From assembly GCA_963838805.1 (NCBI GenBank), contig CAWISK010000006.1:1-64000 (forward strand): a DNA stretch of 64,000 bases, read 5' to 3'. This stretch comes from CAVRQM01 sp963838805. Lineage in GTDB: Bacteria > Pseudomonadota > Alphaproteobacteria > Acetobacterales > Acetobacteraceae. Within the stretch, counting starts at the first letter, position 1. The number at the start of each line of letters is the position of its first letter. Made by a program: the position numbers and the translations under genes. Under the pieces are notes generated by a model. That model searched no databases, was not told the DNA's origin, and worked only from the letters and a program-made list of their open reading frames with translations. Below are positions 53,540 through 62,645 of the stretch, piece by piece.

Positions 53540-55453
53540 ATGACGCGGCCGGCCCTGGATGTCGTCACGATCGGCCGCGCGTCCGTCGATCTCTACGGGC
53601 AGCAGATCGGCGGCCGGCTGGAGGACATGGCCAGTTTCGTCAAGGCCGTCGGCGGCTGTCCCACCAACATCGCCATCGGCACAGCGCGGCTCGGCCTGAA
53701 ATCCGCGGTGATCACGCGCGTCGGCGACGAGCATATGGGCCGCTTCATTCGCGAACAATTGGCGCGCGAAGGGGTCGCGACCGAGGGGGTGCATACCGAT
53801 CCGGCCCGGCTCACCGCGCTGGTGCTGCTGGGCGTGCGCGACGACAAGACGTTCCCGCTCATCTTCTATCGCGACAACTGCGCCGACGGCGCGCTCGACG
53901 AGAGCGACATCGACGCGGATTTCGTGACGTCGGCCGCCGCCGTCCTGGTGACCGGCACGCATTTCGCCCGGCCCGCCAGCAACGCCGCCCAGCGTCGCGC
54001 CATCGCCATCGCCCGCGCGCATCAGCGGCGGGTGATCTTCGATGTGGACTACCGCCCGAATTTGTGGGGGCTCGCCGGGCACGGTGCGGGCGAGGAGCGC
54101 TATGTCCGGTCCGAGGCGGTGACGGCATTGCTCGCCCCGGTGCTGCCGCTCTGCGACCTCATCGTGGGCACCGAGGAGGAGCTGCACATCGCCGGCGGAT
54201 CGGAGGACACGCTGGCGGCGATCCGCGCCATCCGCGCCGTCTCCGGCGCCACCATCGTCTGCAAGCGCGGGCCGATGGGCTGCGTGGTGTTCCCGGACAG
54301 CATCCCCGACCGCCTGGACGATGGCGTGCGCGGCCCGGCTTCCCGGTCGAGGTCTATAACGTGCTGGGCGCAGGGGACGCCTTCATGTCCGGCTTCCTGC
54401 GCGGCTGGCTGCGCGACGAGAAGCTGGAGATCGTGCTGCGCCTACGCCAATGCGTGCGGCGCCTTCGCCGTCTCGCGCCTGCTGTGTTCGCCCGAAAGCC
54501 CTACCTGGACCGAATTGCAGCATTTTCTCCGGCACGGCAGCCGGAACCGCGCGCTGCGCCACGACACGGTGCTCAACCATCTGCATCGCGTCACGACCCG
54601 CCGCCCGGCGCCGGCGCAGATCATGGCCCTGGCGATCGACCACCGCAGCCAGATGGAAGCTCTGGCCGACGCGGCGGGGGCCGACCGCTCGCGCATCTCC
54701 GCCTTCAAGGAGCTGGCGGTGCGGGCCGCCGCGCGGGTGGCCGACGGGCGTCCCGGCTTCGGGGTGCTGCTCGACGGCACCTACGGCCGCGAGGCGCTGT
54801 TTCGCGCCGCCGATCACGATTTCTGGATCGCCCGGCCGGTGGAGCGGCCCGGCTCCCGCCCGCTGGCCTTCGATGGCATGGACGATCTCGGCGCGCATCT
54901 GGCGGAATGGCCGGTCCAGCAGGTGGTCAAATGCCTGTGCTTCTATCACCCGGACGATCCGCCCGAACTGCGGGCCGAGCAGGAGCGGGCGGTGCTGCGC
55001 CTGGCCGATGCCTGCCGGACGATGGGACGCGAGTGGCTGCTCGAGATCATCGCCGGCAAGCACGGGGCGCTGGACGATCACACCCTGGCCCGCGTGCTGG
55101 AGCGGTTCTACGCGCTGGGCGTCAAGCCGGATTGGTGGAAGCTGGAGCCGCAGGCGACGGGCGCGGCCTGGTCGCAGATCGGCGCCGTCATCGAGCGGCA
55201 CGATCCGGAGTGCCGTGGCATCGTCATGCTTGGGCTGGAGGCCTCGCTCGACGTGCTGGCGCGGGCCTTCCGCATCGCCGCGTCCGCGCGCTGGGTGCGC
55301 GGCTTCGCGGTGGGGCGCAGCATCTTCGTGGACGCGGCGCAGGCATGGCTCGCGGGCAGCATCGACGATGAGGCGGCGGTCGCTATGATGGCGGCCAATT
55401 TCGCCGCCCTCGCGCAAGCCTGGGGCGATGCGCGGACGGCCAAGGCGGCCTGA
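53540..55453 (+). CDS. iolC: Bifunctional 5-dehydro-2-deoxygluconokinase / phosphogluconate aldolase, with two compensating frameshifts
   Basis: Fusion of about 637 residues carrying two inositol-pathway steps. The N-terminal PfkB kinase has VVTIGRASVDLYGQQIGG, SFVKAVGGCPTNIAIGTARL, and, in a shifted stretch, VEVYNVLGAGDAFMSGFLRG with the catalytic GAGD. The C-terminal half is the DUF2090/aldolase domain (IMALAIDHRSQMEALADAAG, WLLEIIAGKHGALDD, KPDWWKLEPQAT), found fused to IolC in many alphaproteobacteria. A missing G near 54338 and an extra C near 54445 put about 105 bases in another frame; both lie in otherwise normal sequence. GAGGAGGG precedes the ATG. Confidence 0.9.
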   Translation: MTRPALDVVTIGRASVDLYGQQIGGRLEDMASFVKAVGGCPTNIAIGTARLGLKSAVITRVGDEHMGRFIREQLAREGVATEGVHTDPARLTALVLLGVRDDKTFPLIFYRDNCADGALDESDIDADFVTSAAAVLVTGTHFARPASNAAQRRAIAIARAHQRRVIFDVDYRPNLWGLAGHGAGEERYVRSEAVTALLAPVLPLCDLIVGTEEELHIAGGSEDTLAAIRAIRAVSGATIVCKRGPMGCVVFPDSIPDRLDDGVRGPASRSRSITCWAQGTPSCPASCAAGCATRSWRSCCAYANACGAFAVSRLLCSPESPTWTELQHFLRHGSRNRALRHDTVLNHLHRVTTRRPAPAQIMALAIDHRSQMEALADAAGADRSRISAFKELAVRAAARVADGRPGFGVLLDGTYGREALFRAADHDFWIARPVERPGSRPLAFDGMDDLGAHLAEWPVQQVVKCLCFYHPDDPPELRAEQERAVLRLADACRTMGREWLLEIIAGKHGALDDHTLARVLERFYALGVKPDWWKLEPQATGAAWSQIGAVIERHDPECRGIVMLGLEASLDVLARAFRIAASARWVRGFAVGRSIFVDAAQAWLAGSIDDEAAVAMMAANFAALAQAWGDARTAKAA

Positions 55454-55475
55454 ACACACAGGGAGGCAAAAGGGT

Positions 55476-57323
55476 ATGGCTCATATCCGGCTGACCACCG
55501 CCCAGGCACTGGTGCGGGCGATGGCGGCGCAGATGACCGAGATCGGCGGCGAGACGCTGCCGCTGTTCGGCGGCGTCTGGGCGATCTTCGGTCATGGCAA
55601 CGTGGCCGGGCTGGGCGAGGCGCTGCACGCCGAGCGCGAACGGCTGCCGACGTTCCGTGGCCATAACGAGCAGAGCATGGCGCTGGCAGCGATCGCCTAC
55701 GCCAAGGCGTCGCGGCGGCGGCGCATGATGGCAGCGACCAGCTCGATCGGGCCGGGGGCTGCGAACATGGTCACGGCGGCGGCGGTCGCCCACGTGAACC
55801 GCCTGCCGCTGCTGCTGCTGCCCGGCGACGTGTTCGCGAGCCGCAGGCCCGACCCGGTGTTGCAGCAGGTCGAGGATTTCGGCGACGGCACGGTGTCGGC
55901 CAATGACTGCTTCCGCCCGGTCTCACGCTATTTCGACCGCCTGACGCGGCCTGAGCAGGTGATCCCGGCCTTCGAGCGGGCGATGGCGGTGCTGACCGAT
56001 CCGGCGGAATGCGGGCCGGTGACACTCGCCTTCTGTCAGGACGTGCAGGCGCAGGCCTACGACTTTCCGACCTCGATGTTCGAGGAGCGGCTGTGGCGCC
56101 CGCGCCGGCCGCGCCCCGACCGGCGGGAACTGGAGGAGGCGGTGCGCCTGCTGCGCGCGGCGCAGCGCCCGTTCGTGGTGGCGGGCGGCGGCGTGCTGTA
56201 CAGCGAGGCCGAGGCGGCGCTGGCCGAGTTCTGCGCGGCGCACGGGCTGCCGCTGGCCGAGACGATGGGCGGCAAATCATCGCTGCCGGCCGCGCACGAG
56301 TGCAATCTGGGGGCGCTCGGCGTCACCGGCACCGGCTGCGCCAACGCGCTGGCGGTGGAGGCCGACGTCATCCTGGCGGTGGGCACGCGGCTGCAGGATT
56401 TCACTACCGGCTCCTGGGCGCTGTTCCAGTCCGCCGGGCGGCGCATCATTGGCCTGAACGTGCAGCTTTTCGACGCGGGCAAGCATCGCGCCCAGCCGCT
56501 CGTGGCCGACGCCGCGGAGGGCCTCGCATCGTTGTCCGAGGCACTCGCCGGCTGGCGTGCCCCCGCTTCCTGGACCGCACGGGCGAGAGAGGAGAAGCGG
56601 CGCTGGACCGAAACTGCCGCGCGCTACACCGCTGCCAGCAATGCCGCGCCTCCCAGCGACGCGCAGGTGATCGGTGCCGTGCAGCGCACGGCGCGCGCGG
56701 GTGACGTTATCCTGTGCGCGGCCGGCGGCCTGCCGGGCGAGCTGCATAAATTGTGGCAGGCGGAGCGGCCGGGCGGCTTCCACGCCGAATACGGCTTCTC
56801 GACGATGGGCTACGAGATTGCGGGCGGGCTGGGTGCGGCATTGGCGCTGCCCGATCGCCACGTCATCGTCATGGCCGGCGACGGCTCATACCTGATGCAC
56901 AATTCCGAGCTGGCCAGTGCCGTGATGCTGGGTGTCAGCATGACGGTGGTGGTGCTCGACAATCGCGGCTTCGCCTGCATCAACCGCCTGCAGCGCGCGA
57001 CCGGCGGCGAAAGCTTCAACAATCTGCTGGCCGACGCCCGACACGTCGCGTTGCCGGACATCGACTTCGCGGCGCACGCGCGCAGCCTGGGCGCGGCGGC
57101 GCGCAAGGTCGCCAGCATCGCCGAACTGGAATCGGCGCTCGTCGCGGCACGCGCGGCGGGTGGGGTGCAGGTGGTGGTGATCGACACCGATCCCATGGTC
57201 ATCACCGATGCCGGCGGGCATTGGTGGGACGTGGCCGTGCCGGAGGTCTCGATCCGCCCGCAGGTCCGCGCAGCGCACGAGAGCTATGTCGCGGCGAGCG
57301 TGTTGCAGCGTGTGGGGGATTGA
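55476..57323 (+). CDS. iolD: 3D-trihydroxycyclohexane-1,2-dione hydrolase
   Basis: ThDP-dependent enzyme that opens the inositol-derived ring; 615 residues. N-terminal Pyr domain with LPLFGGVWAIFGHGNVAGLG and the catalytic Glu region FRGHNEQSMALAAIAYAK, a central NAD/FAD-like domain, and C-terminal ThDP motif VIVMAGDGSYLMHNSELASA (GDG...N). The end DTDPMVITDAGGHWWDVAVP is typical of IolD. GGGAGGC precedes the ATG at 55476. It is 22 bases after iolC. Confidence 0.95.
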   Translation: MAHIRLTTAQALVRAMAAQMTEIGGETLPLFGGVWAIFGHGNVAGLGEALHAERERLPTFRGHNEQSMALAAIAYAKASRRRRMMAATSSIGPGAANMVTAAAVAHVNRLPLLLLPGDVFASRRPDPVLQQVEDFGDGTVSANDCFRPVSRYFDRLTRPEQVIPAFERAMAVLTDPAECGPVTLAFCQDVQAQAYDFPTSMFEERLWRPRRPRPDRRELEEAVRLLRAAQRPFVVAGGGVLYSEAEAALAEFCAAHGLPLAETMGGKSSLPAAHECNLGALGVTGTGCANALAVEADVILAVGTRLQDFTTGSWALFQSAGRRIIGLNVQLFDAGKHRAQPLVADAAEGLASLSEALAGWRAPASWTARAREEKRRWTETAARYTAASNAAPPSDAQVIGAVQRTARAGDVILCAAGGLPGELHKLWQAERPGGFHAEYGFSTMGYEIAGGLGAALALPDRHVIVMAGDGSYLMHNSELASAVMLGVSMTVVVLDNRGFACINRLQRATGGESFNNLLADARHVALPDIDFAAHARSLGAAARKVASIAELESALVAARAAGGVQVVVIDTDPMVITDAGGHWWDVAVPEVSIRPQVRAAHESYVAASVLQRVGD

Positions 57324-58124
57324 GTGGGCAGGCTGCTGATCCATCCCTCGCCGCCGGATGTGGACGGCCGCTTCCAGCACGTGACGCCGGACTCGGCCGG
57401 CTGGTCCTATGTCGGCTTCGACGCTCACCGATTGCCGCCAGGGCAGGGCGCGTCCGGCCGCAGCGCCGATCGCGAGACCTGCCTGGTGCTGATCGGCGGC
57501 CGCGCCCACATCCGTGTCGAGGGCGCCGATCTCGGCGTGCTGGGCGAGCGTGCCAGCCCGTTCGACGGCAATCCCTGGTCGGTCTATGTGCCGGCGGGTG
57601 CGGTCTGGCACGCGCTGGCGGATGAACCGTGCGAGCTTGCGGTGTGCTCCGCGCCGGCCTCGCCCGGTCGCGCCATGCAGGTCATCGCCCCCAATTCGGT
57701 GGGCCACGAGACGCGCGGCACCGGTACCAACACCCGCCACGTGCGCAACATCCTGCCGGATACGTCCGATATCGCCGAGCGCCTGCTGGTGGTGGAAGTC
57801 ATCACGCCGGGCGGAAACTGGTCGAGCTATCCGCCGCACAAGCACGACACCGACGATCCGCCGCGCGAGACCTATCTGGAGGAGACGTACTATCATCGCC
57901 TCGCCCGTGGCGCCGGCTTCGCCTTGCAGCGCGTCTATACCGATGACGGCACGCTGGACGAGACGATGGCGGTACGCGACCGCGACGTGGTGCTGGTGCC
58001 GCGCGGCTATCATCCGGTCGGCGCGCCGCACGGCTTCGATCTCTACTACCTCAACGTGATGGCCGGGCCGGTGAAGCAATGGCGCTTCACGATGTCGCCC
58101 GAGCACGATTTCCTCACCTTCTGA
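57324..58124 (+). CDS. iolB: 5-deoxy-glucuronate isomerase
   Basis: Double-cupin isomerase of 266 residues converting 5-deoxyglucuronate to the 2-keto form used by the kinase. Conserved stretches: SYVGFDAHRLPPGQ, RNILPDTSDIAERLLVVEV, the metal ligands in YPPHKHDTDDPPRETYLEET and YYHR, and VPRGYHPVGAPHGFDLYYLN. The GTG at 57324 follows the iolD stop directly (TGAGTG). Ends 14 bases before mmsA. Confidence 0.95.
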   Translation: MGRLLIHPSPPDVDGRFQHVTPDSAGWSYVGFDAHRLPPGQGASGRSADRETCLVLIGGRAHIRVEGADLGVLGERASPFDGNPWSVYVPAGAVWHALADEPCELAVCSAPASPGRAMQVIAPNSVGHETRGTGTNTRHVRNILPDTSDIAERLLVVEVITPGGNWSSYPPHKHDTDDPPRETYLEETYYHRLARGAGFALQRVYTDDGTLDETMAVRDRDVVLVPRGYHPVGAPHGFDLYYLNVMAGPVKQWRFTMSPEHDFLTF

Positions 58125-58129
58125 TCGGA

Positions 58130-59635
58130 ATGCCCGTCATGGAAAATCTCGTCCAGCACTTCATCGGCGGCCGCCGCACCACGGGCGAAAGCACGCGCCG
58201 CGCCGATGTGTTCAACCCCGCCACCGGCCAGGTCGCCCGCCAGGTCGCGCTGGCGTCGCGCGCCGACGTGGACGCGGCGGTGACGGCGGCGCAGGCGGCG
58301 TTCCCGGCCTGGGCCGCGACGACGCCGCTCGCCCGCGCGCGCGTGCTGTTCCGCTTCCGCGACCTGCTGGAGCAACACACCAACGAGCTTGCCGCCATCA
58401 TCACCGCCGAGCACGGCAAGGTGCTGTCCGACGCCGTGGGCGAGGTGATGCGCGGGATCGAGGTGGTCGAATACGCGACGGGCGCTCCCGAACTGCTGAA
58501 GGGCGAGTTCACCGACCAGGTCGGCCGGCACGTGGATACCTTCTCGCTGCGCCAGCCGCTCGGCGTCTGCGCGGGCATCACCCCGTTCAATTTCCCCTCG
58601 ATGGTGCCGCTGTGGATGCTGCCGATGGCGCTGGCCTGCGGCAATTGCTTCATCCTGAAACCCAGCGAGCGCGATCCCTCCGCCTCGCTGATGCTGGCCG
58701 ATCTGCTGAAGCAGGCCGGCCTGCCGGACGGCGTGTTCAACGTCGTGCAGGGCGACAAGGAAGCGGTGGACGCGATCCTGGAACATCCCGGCATCCAGGC
58801 GGTGAGCTTCGTCGGTTCGACCGCGATCGCCGAGTACATCTATCGGACCGGCACCGCGCACGGCAAGCGCGTGCAGGCGCTGGGCGGGGCCAAGAACCAC
58901 GCCGTCATCATGCCGGATGCCGACATGGAAAAGACCACGGATGCGCTGATGGGTGCGGCCTACGGTGCGGCCGGCGAGCGCTGCATGGCGATCTCGGTGG
59001 CCGTCGCGGTGGGAGGCGTCGGCGACAAGCTGATCGACATGCTGGCGCCGCGCGTGCGCGGCCTGAAGATCAATCCGGGCACCGATGCCGAGGCCGAAAT
59101 GGGACCGCTGGTCACGCGCCAGCTGCGCGACAAGGTTCACGGCTATATCGACCAGGGCGTGGCCGAGGGGGCGAAGCTGGTCGTGGATGGGCGCGGCCTG
59201 AAGCTGCAAGGCTACGAGGACGGGTTCTTCATCGGCGGCTCGCTGTTCGACGAGGTGACGCCCGAGATGACGATCTACAAGGAGGAGATCTTCGGCCCGG
59301 TCCTCTCGGTCGTGCGCGCGGAAAAATTCGACGACGCGCTGCGGCTGGTCAACGAACACGAATACGGCAACGGCACGGCGATCTTTACCCGCGATGGCGA
59401 CAGTGCGCGCGCCTTCATGCATGGCGTGCAGGCTGGGATGGTGGGCATCAACGTGCCGATCCCGGTGCCCATGGCCTATCACAGCTTCGGCGGCTGGAAG
59501 CGCAGCATCTTCGGAGATCACGCGATGTACGGGCGCGAGGGCATCCGCTTCTTCACCAAGCTCAAGACCGTGACCTCGCGCTGGCCCGAGGGCGTGCGCC
59601 GGGGGGCGGAGTTCGCGATGCCCACGACCGGCTAG
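58130..59635 (+). CDS. mmsA: CoA-acylating methylmalonate-semialdehyde dehydrogenase
   Basis: Aldehyde dehydrogenase of about 501 residues turning malonic or methylmalonic semialdehyde into acetyl- or propionyl-CoA; final step of inositol breakdown (IolA) and part of valine breakdown. NAD-binding VGSTAIAEYIY, PFNFPSMVPLWMLP, the catalytic Cys in GERCMAISVA (family GQRCMA), and KEEIFGPVLSVVRAE are present. The start may be 58130 or 58139; a GGAA lies just upstream of the second. Last gene of the iol operon and convergent with the small gene at 59642. Confidence 0.93.
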   Translation: MPVMENLVQHFIGGRRTTGESTRRADVFNPATGQVARQVALASRADVDAAVTAAQAAFPAWAATTPLARARVLFRFRDLLEQHTNELAAIITAEHGKVLSDAVGEVMRGIEVVEYATGAPELLKGEFTDQVGRHVDTFSLRQPLGVCAGITPFNFPSMVPLWMLPMALACGNCFILKPSERDPSASLMLADLLKQAGLPDGVFNVVQGDKEAVDAILEHPGIQAVSFVGSTAIAEYIYRTGTAHGKRVQALGGAKNHAVIMPDADMEKTTDALMGAAYGAAGERCMAISVAVAVGGVGDKLIDMLAPRVRGLKINPGTDAEAEMGPLVTRQLRDKVHGYIDQGVAEGAKLVVDGRGLKLQGYEDGFFIGGSLFDEVTPEMTIYKEEIFGPVLSVVRAEKFDDALRLVNEHEYGNGTAIFTRDGDSARAFMHGVQAGMVGINVPIPVPMAYHSFGGWKRSIFGDHAMYGREGIRFFTKLKTVTSRWPEGVRRGAEFAMPTTG

Positions 59636-59641
59636 GGCCGT

Positions 59642-59851
59642 TCAGGCCGGTTTCGCCGCCGCCGGCTTGTGGATGGTGGTGCGCATGTCCTCGATCGCGG
59701 CCTGGACGGCGCGCCACCGCTCCAGCCCCTCGGTGTCGGAGGCAAGCTGAGCCTCGTGCGCCCGCTCCTGGGCGACGGCACCCGCCCGCAGCCCGTGGCC
59801 GCTCATCAGCATCCGGGCGATCTGGATGGGGTCATTTTCGATCTTAGACAT
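59642..59851 (-). CDS. Small helical protein of unknown function
   Basis: A 69-residue protein, MSKIENDPIQIARMLMSGHG and onward, charged and probably all-helical, with a Lys/Ala-rich end. AGGAGAGACACC precedes the ATG at 59851, supporting a real gene. It is divergent from alaS (start 59985). No family recognised. Confidence 0.6.
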   Translation of the reverse strand: MSKIENDPIQIARMLMSGHGLRAGAVAQERAHEAQLASDTEGLERWRAVQAAIEDMRTTIHKPAAAKPA

Positions 59852-59984
59852 CGGTGTCTCTCCTGGCTGCGGAGGCGGGAGATTCATACGCTGCCCGTCC
59901 CGGGCGGTTGCGACGGCGGCTCCCGTGACACATGCCCGCAACCTGCGCTACCTCCCGCCTGAAATCCCGAGGTTCCGTCGCTCC

Positions 59985-62645
59985 ATGCCCGTCTCCAGCA
60001 ACGACATCCGTGCGACCTTTCTCGACTATTTTGCCCGCAACGGGCACGCCGTCGTGGACAGCAGCCCGCTTGTGCCGCGCAATGACCCGACGCTGCTGTT
60101 CACCAATAGCGGCATGGTCCAGTTCAAGAATGTCTTTACGGGGGCAGAGAAGCGCCCCTATTCCCGTGCCACCACGGCACAGAAATGCGTGCGCGCCGGG
60201 GGCAAGCATAACGACCTCGACAATGTCGGCTATACCGCCCGTCATCACACGTTCTTCGAGATGCTGGGCAATTTCAGCTTCGGCGATTACTTCAAGGATC
60301 AGGCGATCCAGCACGCCTGGACTTTGCTGACCCGCGATTTCGCGATTCCCGCGGACAAGCTGCTGGTGACGGTGTTCGCCGAGGACGACGACGCGGCCCG
60401 GCTCTGGCGCGCCATTTCCGGCCTGCCGGAGAGCCGGATCATCCGCATCCCGACCAGCGACAATTTCTGGCGCATGGGCGATACCGGCCCGTGCGGCCCC
60501 TGCTCGGAAATCTTCTACGACCACGGGCCGGAGATCCCGGGCGGGCCGCCCGGCAGCCCCGACGAGGACGGCGACCGCTTCATCGAGATCTGGAACCTCG
60601 TGTTCATGCAATACGAGGAAGGCCCGCCCGGCGTGCGCGTCGATCTGCCGCGCCCCTCGATCGACACCGGCCTGGGGCTGGAGCGCTTCGCCGCCATCCT
60701 TCAGGGCAAGCACGACAACTACGATACCGACACGCTGCGCGCCCTGATCCTGGCCAGCGCCGAGGCGACCGGCCAGGCGCCGGACGGGCCGTTCAAAACC
60801 GGCCACCGCGTCATCGCCGACCATCTGCGCAGCAGCGCCTTCCTGATCGCCGACGGCGTGCTGCCGTCCAACGAGGGGCGCGGCTACGTGCTGCGCCGGA
60901 TCATGCGCCGCGCCATGCGCCATGCGCATATGATGGGCGCGCGCGACCCGGTGATGGGCCGGCTGATGCCGGTGCTGGTGCGGCAGATGGGGGCCGCCTA
61001 TCCCGAACTGGTGCGGGCGGAGGCGCTGGTGACGGAGACATTGCGTCTGGAGGAGACCCGTTTCGCCGCCATGCTGGATCGCGGCCTGCACCTGCTGGCC
61101 GATGCCACCGCCGACTTGCCTGACCAGGCAGCCCTGCCTGGCGAAGTGGCGTTCCGTCTGTACGATACCTATGGCTTCCCTCTCGACCTGACGCAGGACG
61201 CCTTGCGCGAGCAGGGGCGGGCCGTCGATGTGGCCGGGTTCGACGCGGCCATGACCGAGCAGCGCCGCCGCGCCCGCGCCGCCTGGTCGGGCACGGGTGA
61301 TGCCGCCGAGGGGCGGGTGTGGTTCGAGTTGCGCGAGCGCGCGGGCGCGACCGAGTTCCTGGGCTACACCACTGAGAGCGTCGAGGCGGTAGTGACGGCG
61401 CTGGTAGTGGATGGAACGCCGGTCGAGCGGGCCGCCATCGGCACCGAGGTTGCGGTGCTGCTGAACCAGACCCCGTTCTATGCCGAGAGCGGCGGGCAGG
61501 TGGGCGATACCGGCATCATCACCGCACCCGGCCTGCGCATCGCCGTCACCGACACGCAGAAGCGAGCGGGCGACGTGTTCGTGCATCTCGGCCGGGTCGA
61601 GGAGGGCGAGGTGATCGTGGGCTCGGCGGTGCGCGCGGAGATCGACCACGGGCGGCGCGACGCCATCCGCGCACACCATTCGGCGACGCATCTGCTGCAC
61701 GAGGCGCTGCGGCGCAGGCTCGGCACGCATGTCGCCCAGAAGGGCAGCCTGAACGCGCCGGACCGGCTGCGCTTCGACATCAGCCATCCGTCGCCCATCG
61801 CGCGCTCCGACCTGGCCGCCGTGGAAGCCGAGGTGAACGCGCGCATCCGCGAGAACGCGCCCGTGGTCACGCGGCTGATGACGCCCGATGCGGCGGTCGA
61901 GCAGGGGGCGATGGCGCTGTTCGGCGAGAAATACGGCGACGAGGTCCGCGTCGTCTCGATGGGGGCGGGCGGGGGCAACCGCCCCGCCTATTCGATCGAG
62001 CTGTGCGGCGGCACGCATGTCGGGCGCACGGGCGATATCGGCCTGTTCCGCATTACCGGCGAAAGTGCGGTCAGCGCCGGCGTGCGCCGCGTCGAGGCGG
62101 TGACCGGCGAGGCGGCGCTGGCCAGCCTGGTGGAAACCGACCGGAGGCTAGCCGATGCCGCCGCCGTGCTGCGCATCAGCCCGGCCGAGCTGCCGGAGCG
62201 CGTGGCCGCCCTGGTCGAGGACCGCCGGCGGCTGGAGCGGCAGGTGGTCGAGTTGCAGAAGAAGCTGGCCACCGGCGGCGGTGCCGCGGCCGGCAGCGAG
62301 GAGGTGGGCGGGGTGCGGCTTTCAGCGCGCAATCTGGGCGAGGTTCCGGCGCGCGAGCTGAAGGGACTGGCCGAGGCGATCGGGCAGCAGCAGGGGCCGG
62401 GCGTCGTGGCGCTGGTCTCCACCGCCGAGGGCAAGGCGAGCGTGGTGGTTTCGGTCTCGCCCGATCTGACCGGGCGGTTCAGCGCCGTCGATCTGGTGCG
62501 CGCGGCCTCGGCCGCGGTGGGGGGCAAGGGCGGCGGCGGCAGGCCCGACATGGCGCAGGCCGGCGGACCGGATGCGGCGGCGGCCAATGCGGCGCTGGAC
62601 GCGGTGCGAGCGGCGATGATGGCGGCCCTGAGAATGCCGGTCTGA
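59985..62645 (+). CDS. alaS: Alanyl-tRNA synthetase
   Basis: Class II synthetase charging tRNA-Ala; 886 residues with all four parts. Motif 1 region HHTFFEMLGNFSFGDYFK, motif 3 GLGLERFA, the tRNA-recognition helices (RIMRRAMRHAHMMGARDP), the editing domain zinc ligands HHSATHLLHEALR and ELCGGTHV, and the C-Ala oligomerisation domain with a Gly-rich end (GGKGGGGRPDMAQAGG). The ATG at 59985 gives the usual start; there are no breaks in its 2.66 kb. Its stop overlaps the galE start as TGATG. Confidence 0.97.
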   Translation: MPVSSNDIRATFLDYFARNGHAVVDSSPLVPRNDPTLLFTNSGMVQFKNVFTGAEKRPYSRATTAQKCVRAGGKHNDLDNVGYTARHHTFFEMLGNFSFGDYFKDQAIQHAWTLLTRDFAIPADKLLVTVFAEDDDAARLWRAISGLPESRIIRIPTSDNFWRMGDTGPCGPCSEIFYDHGPEIPGGPPGSPDEDGDRFIEIWNLVFMQYEEGPPGVRVDLPRPSIDTGLGLERFAAILQGKHDNYDTDTLRALILASAEATGQAPDGPFKTGHRVIADHLRSSAFLIADGVLPSNEGRGYVLRRIMRRAMRHAHMMGARDPVMGRLMPVLVRQMGAAYPELVRAEALVTETLRLEETRFAAMLDRGLHLLADATADLPDQAALPGEVAFRLYDTYGFPLDLTQDALREQGRAVDVAGFDAAMTEQRRRARAAWSGTGDAAEGRVWFELRERAGATEFLGYTTESVEAVVTALVVDGTPVERAAIGTEVAVLLNQTPFYAESGGQVGDTGIITAPGLRIAVTDTQKRAGDVFVHLGRVEEGEVIVGSAVRAEIDHGRRDAIRAHHSATHLLHEALRRRLGTHVAQKGSLNAPDRLRFDISHPSPIARSDLAAVEAEVNARIRENAPVVTRLMTPDAAVEQGAMALFGEKYGDEVRVVSMGAGGGNRPAYSIELCGGTHVGRTGDIGLFRITGESAVSAGVRRVEAVTGEAALASLVETDRRLADAAAVLRISPAELPERVAALVEDRRRLERQVVELQKKLATGGGAAAGSEEVGGVRLSARNLGEVPARELKGLAEAIGQQQGPGVVALVSTAEGKASVVVSVSPDLTGRFSAVDLVRAASAAVGGKGGGGRPDMAQAGGPDAAAANAALDAVRAAMMAALRMPV

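Noticed and set aside
53540..55453. Programmed frameshifting in iolC or other broken genes
   Set aside because: No slippery heptamer or stimulatory structure is seen, and the shifts have the same insertion bias as in unrelated genes.
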